Shown here in pieces: positions 10,464-21,336 of a stretch of 64,000 bases of DNA. Within the stretch, counting starts at the first letter, position 1. The number at the start of each line of letters is the position of its first letter. Position numbers and translations under genes: made by a program. The notes beneath the pieces were generated by a model that ran no database searches, was not told the origin of the DNA, and saw only the letters and a list, made by a program, of their open reading frames with translations. The DNA is from Mytilus galloprovincialis. Lineage: Eukaryota; Mollusca; Bivalvia; Mytilida; Mytilidae. The stretch covers positions 69,965,261 to 70,029,260 of the forward strand of contig NC_134845.1 of NCBI RefSeq assembly GCF_965363235.1, read 5' to 3'.

Positions 10464-10921
10464 GATACACTGGTGGTGGTTATTACAATCATGCAGGAAG
10501 ACCTGCAGAACCTGTATGTCTACCAACTAACCCTAATTTCATGAAAACATCTGGAAGCAATGCTGCTTACATATATGGAGCAGAATATGAGACCAATTTC
10601 TTTCGTTGGAATTCTGTCCAGCAGGATGTTCCATGCAGTGTCTGTCATGTGCAAAAAGGAACTACAATTATGATACCAGGAAAGACAAGATGCCATAAAG
10701 GGTGGAAATTACAGTATAAAGGAACTCTATCAGCAGGTGGTGCTGGACACCCAGGCGCCTCCACCTATTTATGTGTAGATTTTCACCCACAATATATGCA
10801 CAGTGGAAATGCCGACAGCGATGGATATTTGTTGTATGAAGTTGTTGCACAATGTGGAGCCCTGCCATGTCCACCTTATCGTCAGTTATACCCTTTAACG
10901 TGTGCCGTGTGTTCTAAATGA
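10464..10921 (+). CDS. Copy 1 exon 3: Cys-rich C-terminal domain
   Basis: The 458-nt exon has the same length as in copies 2 and 3 and an open frame to the TGA at 10919-10921. It starts GYTGGGYYN and keeps all nine exon-3 cysteines. Divergence from copies 2 and 3 is spread through the exon, with no frameshift. Confidence 0.85.
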
Positions 10922-10923
10922 AA

Positions 10924-10929
10924 AATAAA
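10924..10929 (+). terminator. Poly(A) signal of copy 1
   Basis: AATAAA begins three bases after the stop codon, giving an unusually short 3' UTR if it is used. Confidence 0.55.
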
Positions 10930-10939
10930 ATTTGACATT

Positions 10940-11795
10940 TAAAATATTGTTTTATTAGCAGCCATTCTTTTCAAAACTTCTGGGAGGTTCCACTGGCAAG
11001 AATTCATTTAAAACGAATATGTTATTTTCAGTTAAGTAGTACATTAATGATTTTACTGATATAGTTTAAACCGAATGATCTATTTTATCAGCAAAATTTA
11101 TATATTTTTGTAGCAAGTTGATGTCATCTCTGCGAAAGTTTTACTGTCTCCATCATGATTTTGTTTGGCGGTAAAGGAACATATCTGAATCACAGAATTT
11201 GTTTGTCGAAGATTCAACTTATCCTTCCTCCTAGCATCGCCGACTGCAATTAAGCACCCATACTTTTAGTCATTAAAATAGATGTCACACGTACGTAAAG
11301 TAAGAACCACACAACTATTTATACACACAAGTTTAGTCATAGTGATGTTCGGGCTGCTCTAGATGCTCTAGGTACTCGGTTAATCATATTTTGCAACGTG
11401 TTGTATTTCCATAGATCATGCTCTAATGCAGATTTTGTTATTGAACACTTTCCGTTTAATCAGTCAAGTTCGTAAAAGGTTTAGCTTGTTCAAATAAAGC
11501 GAGATGATGACTTAACGTATGTCAAACAACATATACTTATCTACGTTTTCGCCTTCCTTATCGGTTTTGAACAGTCACGAGTGTCTCTTTTTGAACATGA
11601 GCTGCTGTCCCTTCCAGATTCTTATCTGGTTGGTGTTGGACTGTGGGGACACATTCCTTAAATAAATTGCTTCGCTGAGCGCAGCTGGATTCGACCACAG
11701 AGGTCCAACCCTGAACAGTTGGGACAAAAATAAACACAATTTTCGCGCTTGATACAGGTCTGAATTTGGATTGTAATTAAATATTTGACACATAA
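10940..11795. other. Downstream flank of copy 1, nothing recognised
   Basis: No gene or defined repeat. ORFs at 11575-11891 on the minus strand have no family features. Confidence 0.4.
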
Positions 11796-11799
11796 TAGG

Positions 11800-12003
11800 T
11801 TTCTGATAATGATTTTCTTATCCCAGGCATAGATTACCGTAGCCGTATTTGGCACAACTTTTTGGAATTTTGGATCCTCAATGCTCTTCAACTTTGCACT
11901 TGTTTGGCTTTAGAAATATTTTGATTTGAGTGTCACTGATGAGTCTTACGTAGACGAAACGCGCGTCTGGCGTACTAAATTATAATCTTGGTACCTTTGA
12001 TTA
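11800..12003 (+). mobile_element. Retrozyme-type repeat, 5' truncated, with intact hammerhead
   Basis: The segment starts near TTATCCCAGGCATAGATTAC and runs through CCGTATTTGGCACAACTTTT, TCAATGCTCTTCAACTTTG and TTGTTTGGCTTTAGAAATAT into the ribozyme. It ends with TACTAAATTATAATCTTGGT and ACCTTTGATTAC. It is the best-preserved family member in the window. Confidence 0.7.
11930..11973 (+). ncRNA. Type I hammerhead ribozyme (complete core)
   Basis: All parts are present in order. Stem I 5' strand is GTGTCA (11930-11935), core CTGATGA (11936-11942), stem II GTCT and AGAC (11943-11946, 11952-11955) around a 5-nt loop, core GAAA (11956-11959), and a very short stem III CG-CG-CG closed by A15.1-U16.1. 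The cleavage triplet is GTC, with predicted cleavage after C11967. Stem I 3' strand is TGGCGT (11968-11973). Stem I pairs at all six positions, counting G-U wobbles. Hammerheads of this type with open stem I and tiny stem III are known from animal retrozymes and related repeats. Activity is predicted, not shown. Confidence 0.8.
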
Positions 12004-12111
12004 CTATCTGACACAGCATTACAGTAGTCAAAGAACTTGAAATTGATTATATGATTTGAATTTATAATAATTTTTTGGCTTTTGTGCAATACACTTATCT
12101 GTTACTAATTG

Positions 12112-12283
12112 CCCCCCCCCCCCCCCCCCACACAAAAAATAACACCCTTTTTTTACTTTTATGCAATACACAATACTGATGCATATTGACACCCCCTCCC
12201 CACGCTCATTTTTAATTGAAGATTGATTTTTTTTTCTGAAATCTGAAATGAGAACCCCCCCCCCCCCCCAAAAAAAAAAAAAA
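12112..12283. repeat. Poly-C and poly-A low-complexity tracts
   Basis: There are 18 consecutive C at 12112-12129, and 15 C followed by 14 A at 12255-12283. Exact lengths are prone to sequencing error. Confidence 0.8.
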
Positions 12284-12499
12284 CAACAACAAAATCACCT
12301 CCACTCCCCATTTGAAAAAAATCTTTCCCTCAAGATATACTAATCATCTCAATTCAAATTTTCAATGGAGTTTGCACCATAGTTAAATATTTCATAAAAG
12401 TCTTAAAATATTAATATTAATTAATATTCCTTAATCCGCATTTTTAATAATAGTAACTTCTATAAATAAATTGACAGCTAATCAGTCGGAAACCAGGTT

Positions 12500-13570
12500 G
12501 AAATAGAACAAAAGAATCGAAGCTCTTTGTTAGAGAAGGCGATAAATGTTTACTGTATTGTTTACTATAGTGACAAAATTTTAAAAGTTAATAGAAACAA
12601 ACAAAATTGCAATTTTCTTCTCAATTACGAGGTGTTTTATTTTAAAAACACCATTTGCATAAGTTTTCAATTTATTTAGTTCATAGTTGAGCAGAACAAT
12701 TAGATATCAAGTCGACGACATGGGTATCTTTCAAGTTGGATGACAAAAATGCATAACCTCCGATTTTTTGGAAAAAATTACCACGGACGGAAACCATATC
12801 AATCTATTACTTCAGTAATTTTCGTGTCTGCCCTTCCATTATGTGACTGAAGAAAAAATTCCAAAAATGGGTAACAATTGTATCGAAAAGAGAAAATCGA
12901 GTGCACCGTTTTATGTTAGTGCGTGTTTGAGTTGAGTATTTTGTCTTGATATCGTACAAAGCAAGAATATTTCATACATCGTCTCGCTTCAAATTCTATC
13001 ATTTTTATACATTTAAGCTACAGGTTGACGTTATAACACAACAAAATCACAGTACTAAAAGATGAAATATATAGGTCAAGTGAAATACCTATCTAATGAG
13101 TCACAAAAACAGAGAAGGTGTGTTCGAATAGCTATTTTTTTACTGAAAGTACTTGATGACAGTCTTTCAAGTTGGATGATGAAAATCATTGAAAATGCAT
13201 ATCTTCGAAAAATTCCAATTTTTTGTGTGTGATAACTAGAGTTTATAGTCTTCATACACTAAAAAAATCTAGTCTGCCCTTCCACAAAATATTTATTTAG
13301 AATTTTTTTAAATGTTTATGAATTTTCGAAAATTACACCTGACAACCGATCAGACAATAGTTTTAAGTTGAATCAATGCAGACAAGATTATTAACTGATG
13401 CTCATTAGCTAGTTACATTTGTCTTTAAAAATACAACTGACATATAAGGATCGTAATGGTGCAATATAGATAAATTTATCGGTTTCCAAGAGCAAAATTG
13501 GTAGCGCGTCATGCCTACAATGGCTTCCATTTCTACGATTGTGAAAATGAACTGGCGTATTGGGGACATA
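12500..13570. repeat. Dispersed repeat shared with 58.6-59.8 kb
   Basis: Shared landmarks with 58612-59795 run in the same order: GAAATAGAACAAAAGAATCG, ACAAAATTTTAAAA, CACCATTTGCATAAGTTTTC, ATCAAGTCGACGACATGG, TTCGTGTCTGCCCTTCCATT, GAATCAATGCAGACAAGAT and AACTGGCGTA. The 58.6-kb copy lies inside the foldback element and carries an extra insertion of about 165 bp. Confidence 0.75.
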
Positions 13571-13638
13571 ATTTAAAAGCAGTGTAAGGGAGGTAATCCA
13601 AAATGTTGTGCTTGTAGTAGCTCCCTTACACTGCTTTT
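13571..13638. repeat. Perfect 18-bp inverted repeat
   Basis: AAAAGCAGTGTAAGGGAG and CTCCCTTACACTGCTTTT enclose a loop of about 30 nt. It abuts the right end of the 12.5-13.57 kb repeat and is absent next to its 59.8-kb homologue. Confidence 0.7.
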
Positions 13639-13806
13639 GAATCAATCTAATTAAAATATTGATCTCATTATGTAGTATAAAGAAATCAGATACCAACATA
13701 TTTTAATAAGATTGCTTTTGAATTGTTTTAAGCAGAGACATATAATACATATATGTCTCTGTCTTAAGTAATTGTCCATTCACCAGGAAACCCTTGTTTC
13801 CCGCTT

Positions 13807-13828
13807 CCCCCCCCCCCCCCCCCCCCCC
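13807..13828. repeat. Poly-C tract, 22 nt
   Basis: Uninterrupted C run; length uncertain for technical reasons. Confidence 0.8.
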
Positions 13829-13917
13829 ATAATTCATTTATCTAGCAGCTGTGATCTTGTCTGTTGAACTTGATAATGTTTGGTTTCAATTTTTCATCCT
13901 CAATTTATCAAGCATTA

Positions 13918-14402
13918 CTATTCGTAAATTATTTTGATATACGGTCGCTGGGCTTCTAAAATGTTGTAAATTACAAAATTTTCAAGAAAAAAATATCTCA
14001 CAAACAGGCTTTGAAAATTTTGGCAAAATGCATGCTTCCAAAATGTCGTATGTGAACTTGAACATTTTTGTAAATAGCAGTGAAATAAAAACTTTGACAT
14101 GTCTGGATTATCAAAGAACTTAAATTATTTTCACAGAAATAAAACAATGTACAATTATTTTTTCCCAAAGCCATTCTACAACGATTTTCAAGTTTTCATA
14201 CAACATTTTGGAAGCACAATTTACAAACAACTGACATTGGCAATTTTGTAATATGTCTTATTTCACACATTTTGATTGGTCTTACTGTATGCTATTTTGT
14301 AATACCAAAGATTTCCTCCCGCCCAGACCATTGATGTCAAAAAGTATTTTTAGCCAAAAAATCATATACCACATTTCAGAAGCCCAGCGACGATACGAAT
14401 AA
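13918..14402. mobile_element. TIR element (non-autonomous DNA transposon)
   Basis: The left end carries TATTCGT, then GGTCGCTGGGCTTCT. The right end carries AGAAGCCCAGCGAC, then ATACGAATA, its inverse. The element is about 485 bp and lacks a transposase. The left terminus has extra AT-rich bases between the two matching blocks, so exact ends are uncertain. Confidence 0.6.
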
Positions 14403-14760
14403 CAAATTCAATAAGGTTCCCCTTATCTGCCATTGGCATAAAGTTATATTGAACTTCTATGAACTTCAATGGATCTACCCCTTTTGCAAATCTTACATAT
14501 GCATACACTAACTTTTTCTTTGAACTTGTTTTCATTTGTTCAGTTGATTGTGTGCGTTTGATTTTGTCAAATTTTCATGACTCCCCCTTTTTTGAATTGG
14601 CTTTGGAATTCGGAATTTTTGTTATATTTTTGAAAATGTTTTATAACATTATTCGTGTGTATAAATGTATTTCTTATATTCTATCTCATCTCATAATTTT
14701 TATGCATATTTATGTTAATTTTGGTTTATTTTTTATTTCACTTCTCTGTAACCTATTTAA

Positions 14761-15483
14761 GGTAGCACAATACAAAGATTTTTTTACTTCCAATCACTAA
14801 CCTTTAAAATGGTGTAACTTTCTTATGAATGCATAAAAAATAATAAAAGAGGTATATATAGATAGATAAAAGATTAATATTTTAAATTGATGCAATATTT
14901 ATATTATGCAATTATTATGTAATCAATTATTACATAATTAGTGGCAAAATCTCTGTCAGTTAACTTGAATGAATTTAGCTCTATCGTCTCTTTAAGTATA
15001 CAGAAAATTTTAAGGAAATCTTAATTAAGACATCATGGGCTTCAAAAGAGTGTCTCAAATTGTCCCTATGGTATTCCATTCTCTCACAAATCTTTAATTA
15101 GTGTAAACACCCTTACCACATAAAAGAAGATAATGTTCAATTAGGTGTAAAATTTGGTCTATACATTCTATCTGAAATCTGAGACACCCTTTTGTAGATA
15201 ATGGCCATAGGAACAGCCTATAATAAAATAAACCCTCTAGGAATACCTATGCAGAAGCTAATTTCAATTGAAAGTGGAAAGTTGGTGAAAAATATTTTAG
15301 ACACAGTTAACATTATAATTGGTTACATAATTGTTGCATAATACTAACATTGCATTAATTTGAAAGAGTGATCTGTTATCTATCCATAACTACCACTTTT
15401 ATAAATTTCCAAGCATTATTAAGAAAGTTACAGCATTCTAAAACTTGGGAGTAAGAGTTATAAAATCTTTGTATTGTGCTACC
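14761..15483. mobile_element. MITE with TTAA target duplication
   Basis: The terminal inverted repeats GGTAGCACAATACAAAGATT and AATCTTTGTATTGTGCTACC (approximate mirror, with one-base indels further in) bound 723 bp. TTAA stands immediately outside each end (14757-14760 and 15484-15487). TTAA duplications are typical of the piggyBac and Kolobok superfamilies, so the element is probably a non-autonomous member of one of these. No transposase is present. Confidence 0.8.
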
Positions 15484-15612
15484 TTAATGAGAACAAACTA
15501 TCTATCTGTCTAGAAATTCCTTATAAGGAAAATAAACACCATCAAGAAATAGTTTTTGACCCACAGAATGACAGACAAAAAAAACTTTTATGCTGTTAAT
15601 AATAATTAAACA

Positions 15613-16880
15613 AGAATGCACATTCTGAAATGTCTCGCCTTCTTTTCTAACAATTGATATTATGTTCAGACAGTCCTAAATATAAAGCTTTACTACAACT
15701 ATCACATAAACTTAACATGATAAAAGAAAATGAGGTCAAGGTCATATAAACCAAAAGAGAAATACATGTACACTTTACAATCGTTCAATACACCACATAT
15801 AGTTGACCTATGGATTATAGTTACTAAGAAACTGACTAAACCATTAAGTTAATCATTGACCAATGAACCATTAATAAAAATCAATTCAAGGTCAGATGAA
15901 CCATGCCAGGCAGACATGTACACCTTACAATAAATATATGCATTAAATATAGTCGACCCATTGCTTATAGTATCTAAGAAACAAACTTAACCATGAAAAA
16001 CTTAACATTGACAAATGAACCACCAAAATGAGTTCAATGTCAGATGATACCTGCCAGACAGACATATACAGCTTACAATCCTTCCATACAACAAAAATAG
16101 TTGACCTATTTCTTATAGTTTAAGAAAAATAGACCAAAACTCAAAAACTTTACACTGAGCTATGAACCGTGAAAATGGGGTCATGTCAAATTAAACCTGC
16201 GAGTCTTACATGTACATCATGAAATATTTGCATACACCAAATATAATTGACCTATTGCATAAAGAATAAAAAAGACCAAAACTCAAAAACTTAACTTTGA
16301 CCACTAAACCATGAAAATGAGGTCAAGGTCAGATGAAACCTGCCAGATGGACATGTACACCTTACAATCCTTCCATACACCAAATATAGTAGACCTATTG
16401 CATACAGTATAAGAAAACAGACCAAAACACAAAAACTAACCTAAAACCACCGAACCATAGTAGAGGTCAAGGTCAAATAACACCTGGCAGTTGGGCATGC
16501 ACACCTTACAATCCTTCCATACACCAAATATAGTAGACCTATTGCTTACAGTATCTGAGATAAGGACTTGACCACAAAAACTTGACATTGTTCACTGATC
16601 CATGAAATGAGGTCGAGGTCAAGTGAAAACTGTCTGACAGGCATAAGGACCTTGCAAGTTATGCACATACCAAATATAGTTATCCTATTACTCATAATCA
16701 GAAAGAAATTAATATTACAAAAAATCCTACTTTTTATAAGTAGTCACTGAACCATGAAAAAAAGGTCAAGGATAATGGACATGTGACAGACGGAACTACA
16801 TAGCCCCTTCCCCCTCTGCCAGATCACTATTCCTATGTCTAGCTTTCTGCAACATAAGTTGCAGGCTCGACAAAAACAAA
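15613..16880. repeat. Element with central tandem array, about 7 units of roughly 143 bp
   Basis: The block CCTTACAATCCTTCCATACA followed by CCAAATATAGT(A/T)GACCTATT recurs near 15772, 15920, 16070, 16210, 16362, 16504 and 16650. Between blocks run GACCAAAACTCAAAAACTTA and CCATGAAAATGAGGTCAAGG. Spacing is 140-150 bp. Unique flanks are GAATGCACATTCTGAAATGT at the left and AACATAAGTTGCAGGCTCGA at the right. Central arrays of this length occur in bivalve non-autonomous Helitron-like (pearl-type) elements, which is the tentative class. Confidence 0.7.
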
Positions 16881-16984
16881 CAAATAATAATTTCAGGTAC
16901 ATCTATACAACTCAGTTTATTTAAATCATGACACTACTGCTGTACAGACTACTGGGGGGAATACTTTACGTCACTTTCAGTAAC

Positions 16985-17120
16985 CTTGCAATTGGCTAAA
17001 CAGATATAAAAAATAAAATTGAGAATGGAAATGGGGAATTTGTCAAAGAGACAACAACCCGACCAAAGAAATAACAACAGCAGAAGGTCACTAACAGGTC
17101 TTCAATGTATCGAGAAATTC
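16985..17120 (-). repeat. 3' end fragment of the Penelope-like element family
   Basis: The stretch from TTGAGAATGGAAATGGGGAA through AGAGACAACAACCCGACCAA to CGAGAAATTCCCGCACCCG matches 34.72-34.85 kb, which is the 3' end of the better-preserved RT element. Confidence 0.65.
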
Positions 17121-18090
17121 CCGCACCCGCATATGTCTGTTTTTATGGTGGAGGAAATGGGATTACATGGGGAGGATTGTTGACTTATGTCAGGAAAACT
17201 AGCAATCATTGTCAATTGAGATCAAAGTCGAACATAGATAGACTTAACTTGTGGGCTGATACTCTACCAGCACCTGTATCAACCCGTTGGTTTACAACTG
17301 ATATGGTTTTCATGTACACATCCCATGTTTAACAATAAGTTTCAAGGTCAGGCTTCAGCATGTCAGAGAAATATGTGCCCTTCATAACGTTTCTATACAC
17401 CATCATGTACCACTTGCAGTAGGTGACAAACCATTTTAACTTTAGCAGTGGTATACATCATACTATATATTGGTTCAAAGTTATTTCTTCGTATTAGTCA
17501 TCAATTTGGCATTATACGAAATAAACAAAATAAAAATTTAGCACATTTATTTTATAAATATTGTATCACATAACATAATTTATTTCAAACATCAAACAAA
17601 CAAAATTAAGCAACTTGTTTTAAAATTTACAATTCTTAAAAAATGTCAACATAAAGAAAAGGGACAACAAATTTAACATGAGTAAAACATGATCTACAAA
17701 AAAATATCACAGTCAGCTTTAATTTTCCACAACCTCTTGTCCTCTGTATTATGCCATCCTAGTCAGGTTACTCCAAAAACATTTCAGTCGGTTTTGACAT
17801 GGTTTGAAATTGTCTGTTTCAGAAACAAACACACTGATTTAAGCCCAAAACAATATGTGCATGCCTGTACCAAGCCATATTATCTGAAAAATGTGTTTGT
17901 TGCTACTACTTTCATTGAGTGTTTTATCTGAGGGTTGGTGTTGTAATGTCTATTGTACAAATCAATATTTTGGGTATTTTTTGGTTTTCTCCTCATGATT
18001 TATACATCAACAAGGACAACTAGATAAACCCTGATGAATGTTGTCCCCTAATAGACAATCTTACTTCATGTGAGATCTTATATTACTAAA
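17121..18090. other. Intergenic DNA, nothing recognised
   Basis: AT-rich; the 80-codon ORF at 17689-17931 has no family features. Confidence 0.4.
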
Positions 18091-18502
18091 TAAAGACAAC
18101 AGTAGTATACCGCTGTTCAAACTCATAAATCCATGGACAAAAAAAAAATCGGGGTAACAAACTAAAACTGAGGGAAACGCATAAATATAAGAGGAGAACA
18201 ACGACACAACACTACAATGTAATTAACACACACAGAAACGGACCAAGCATCAGACAAAATCCCACGAGAATAACAAATATAACATCAAAACCAAATACAT
18301 AAATTTAGGATAGACAAGTACCGTGACACGTCTTATCGCAATGTCAATTTACACTAAAAAATAAGCGAAAACAAACGACGCAACGTTAAATTGTAACACA
18401 CACAGAAACGAACTATAATATAACAATGGCCATATTCCTGACTTGGTACAGGACATTTTTAAAGGCAAAAATGGTGGGTTGAACCTGGTTTTGTGGCATG
18501 CC

Positions 18503-18902
18503 AAACCTCGCACTTTAATAAATTATAAAACGTGTTGTTTTATATTTTTACGTCACTGGGTCGTTACCTCTGCTGGTGGACTATCAGTCCCGAGGGTATC
18601 ATCAGCTCAGTAGTCAGTGCTTCGGTACTGACATGATTAAACAAACTTTACTAAAATTGTCCGTTTATAAATTTTGAAATTATTATGAAACTAAGGTTTC
18701 AACTCCCTCAGGCAAAGTTGGCTTTAGATAAATTTGGCTATTTATTTTAGGTATTTTTAAAATATAGCTCTTCAACGATTTTCGGTACTTATACATCTTC
18801 GGATTTCAAATGTTTGGCTTTGAGCGTTCCTGATGAAGGTAAATCCAGAAAAGCGCTTCGGACGCAATAAATTATTAAACGTGTTGTTTTATATTTTTAA
18901 TG
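18503..18902 (+). mobile_element. Retrozyme-type insertion with near-complete hammerhead
   Basis: The uninterrupted R1 copy at 37.35 kb reads CTCGCTCTTTTATGGC. Here the equivalent bases are separated by about 390 bp. The tract AATAAATTAT(T)AAAACGTGTTG appears at both the left end and, after the ribozyme, the right end. The interior has CACTGGGTCGTTACCTCTGC, CCCGAGGGTATCATCAGC and CTTCGGTACTGACATGAT, as in the 6.2-kb element. The layout fits reinsertion of a unit slightly longer than one monomer. Confidence 0.65.
18824..18865 (+). ncRNA. Hammerhead-like ribozyme, variant stem II
   Basis: Stem I 5' strand GCGTTC, core CTGATGA (18830-18836), stem II region AGGTAAATCCA, core GAAA (18848-18851), stem III AAG-CG-CTT, then C18859 as predicted cleavage base, and stem I 3' strand GGACGC. 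Stem I pairs at six of six positions. Stem II has only two G-C pairs and an A-A apposition where a G-C pair is usual, so activity is doubtful. The 6.2-kb copy has the same stem II, so it is a family feature, not local damage. Confidence 0.6.
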
Positions 18903-19430
18903 GCAATGTTAAATATAACATAGAAAGGACAACATAATATTACAGGACTACAATACAAATAAATAGGAAAACGTATTAGACAAAGAAACACATGATTAAT
19001 GAATAACAAAAAGCATCAGGTTTACAATTTAATACGCCAAAAACGCGCCTCGTCCACACAAGACTCACCAGTGACGCCCAGATATAAAAGATCGAAAGCG
19101 AAAAAAGTACAAAGTTGTACAGCACTGAAGATCAAAAGTTGAAAAAGGTTGTGTCAAATACGGCTAAGTTTTTATGCTTGGGATAAGAACATCCTTATTA
19201 TTTAGAACAATTAATGCTATTGCAAACAGTAAATTTTATCAAATGAATATAACAGATAAACATAATGAAACTGAAGTATTAACTCATTACATAAAACAAA
19301 CACGAATACATAATGAATGACCAACACAGAATAGACACACCGACTCAGTCCAGGCCTCAACGCAGTAAATTATGAAAATGACGTCACATACGATGGTGAA
19401 AAGGCATTAAAAATTACGTCACATACGATA

Positions 19431-20170
19431 TAACATATTACAATGCTATAAGATTTGTCCCTGATGGGATTTATAATATTTAATTAACCATATGATACAA
19501 GTAAAAAAAACCATTTGTATTCCTAGTAGATACAATAGTGTCTTGGGTTGCTTTCTTAAATAAGCAAACCTTGAAACTCTTTTAGTTTATGTGTAAAACT
19601 AACAAAATAAATATTCAATTTTAAATTGAATCAGTAATTTCTTGTTTAACTTTGATGTTAGTCACTGACAGTAATGACATGTTTAGAAGTACCCAAGTAT
19701 TGTATGCAAAATCCAGAATGACCTTTTTCATGTGTACTAGTATTCACAATCATTTGTATTGTGTAAACTATCTTATTGGTAATATTTGATATGCAGATAT
19801 TCTGATCTAGGTAATCTACGTGTGATGTGACAAATAGAAAACATGAATGATGAGAAAATGGAATAGATAATTAACTAAAGGCAAAAGTAAACTGTATTTC
19901 ATAATTCAAAAGATGTCAAATTTCTTCCGCAAACTGTTTGAAAATATTTGCCCAAACTCAATTAAAACATGAAAAAACATTCAATGTGTTAGATGCACAA
20001 AAGTGAAAAATAAATTATTTCTTTCAAAGAAAAAGAAGCATGAATTTTGACCCTATGTACAATAATAAAATTTTAACTAGATAACATTATATATTACATC
20101 TCATACATCTGTTAACCTTCAAATAAAATGTAATGATTGTTACAAGTTATATCTTTACCAGAAAATTCAA
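19431..20170. other. Intergenic DNA, nothing recognised
   Basis: AT-rich and without supported ORFs. Confidence 0.4.
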
Positions 20171-21080
20171 CTAGAGGCTCTTAAGAGCCTGTGTCGCTCA
20201 CCTTGGTCTATGTACATATTAAACAAAGGACACAGATGGATTCATGACAAAATTGTGTTTTGGTGATGATGATGTGTTTGTAGATCTTACCTTTATTGAA
20301 CATTCGTGCTACTTACAATGCTCTCTATCTATATAAACTTGGCCCTTTAGATACAGAGGAAAATATTTTGTAAAAATTAACAAAAATTTACCAAATGAAT
20401 GAAAATTGTTAAAAATTGACTATAAAAGGCAATAACTCCCTAAGGGGTCAACTGACCATTGTGGTCATGTTGACTTATTACTAGATCTTACTTTGCTGAA
20501 CATTATTGCTTCTCACAGTTTGTCTCTATCTATAATAGTATTCAAAATAATATCCAAAAACCAAACATTTCTTTTAAAATTACCAACTAGGGGGCAGCAA
20601 CCCAACAACCAGTTGTCCAATTCTTCTGAAAATTTCATAACAGATAGATATTGATCTGATTAACAAATTAACCCGGTCAGATGTGCTCTAAATGCTTTGG
20701 TTTCAGAGTTATAAGCCAAAATCTACATTTTACCCCTATGTTCTATTTTAGCCATGGTGGCCATCTTGATTGGTTGGCTGGGTCACCACAAACATTTGTT
20801 AAACTAGATACCCTATTAATGATTGTGGATAAATTTGGTTAAATTTGACCCAGTAATTTCAGAGCAGAAGATTTTTGTAAAAGATTACAAAAATTAACGA
20901 AAAGTTGGTAAATACTGACTATAAAGGGAATTTACTCCTTAAGGGGTCAACTGACCATTTTTGTCATGTTAACCTTTTTGAAGATCTTACTTTGCTGAAC
21001 ATTATTGCTGTTGACAGTTTATCTCTATCTAGAAAGACTGGTTACTTATCTTAAAATTATCTGAAAGTTACCAATACACC
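20171..21080. repeat. AGAGGCTCT-type repeat copy
   Basis: It begins AACTAGAGGCTCTTAAGAGC then CTGTGTCGCTCACCTTG, as do 44905 and 63336. Internal landmarks AAGGGGTCAACTGACCATT (twice), AGATCTTACTTTGCTGAACA and GCCATGGTGGCCATCTTG recur in the 44.9-46.2 kb copy. This is an abundant bivalve repeat type of uncertain class. Confidence 0.65.
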
Positions 21081-21336
21081 AACTTGTACACGGAAGGCCA
21101 GAACGGTAGCATTTACAGTTACAAACACAGCTAAATTCCTTGCATCCGCATTTCAAAAATCATGACACGAGAATCAGCGGCAACCAACAAAGTCCATTTT
21201 GGTTTCCAATTGTCTTTTTTTTTAACCCAACTCCTGTGTTCATGACTTGGTATATGAACCTGTCAAATGCATCAATCCGGACGAGCAAAACATGTCCAAC
21301 TTGATATACTTCTCAGTTGATGTGCCCCAGAAAACT

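Larger units (their letters stand above)
4716..10921 (+). pseudogene. Tandem copy 1: short-chain collagen C4-like secreted protein gene with premature stop
   Basis: Three exons (4716-5085, 7121-7195, 10464-10921) join in frame to 300 codons. The ATG at 4716 is chosen because it opens directly on a signal peptide (residues 1 to about 17, MQLFVLVVCILYSAVSS). Residues 35-120 are charged and heptad-like. Exon 2 gives GGGHTYVRWGRTT, then TGA at 7159-7161 where copies 2 and 3 have TGC (Cys), then PSISGTKLVYSG. Exon 3 gives the intact Cys-rich domain (VPCSVC, MIPGKTRC, YLCVD, CGALPCPPY, LTCAVCSK). Splice sites are sound (GGTAAG, TTTACAG, GTATGT, TTATAG). The coiled coil is about 38 residues shorter than in copies 2 and 3. 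Only one defect is visible, so this may be a recent pseudogene, a null allele, or a gene using exon-2 skipping. Proteins of this family are secreted; the role is not known from sequence. Confidence 0.8.
18095..19430 (-). repeat. R1 interspersed repeat, minus orientation, interrupted by a retrozyme
   Basis: Compared with 36945-38165, the copy runs from ACAGTAGTATACCGCTGTTC to AAATGACGTCACATACGATG. It is split at about 18500-18900 by a retrozyme-type insertion. Its own embedded hammerhead relic (minus strand, near 19030-19075) has CTGGTGA and GAGG in the core and is dead. Confidence 0.7.

Noticed and set aside
14459..14800. 113-codon ORF as a membrane protein gene
   Set aside because: Its hydrophobic reading comes from T-rich DNA, it runs into the TTAA MITE end at 14761, and it has no recognisable family features.
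15613..16880. CRISPR array
   Set aside because: Units are about 143 bp with no short identical repeats separated by unique spacers, no cas genes, and the host is a eukaryote.
17105..17332. 75-codon ORF
   Set aside because: It starts within the Penelope-like 3' end fragment and has no support beyond it.
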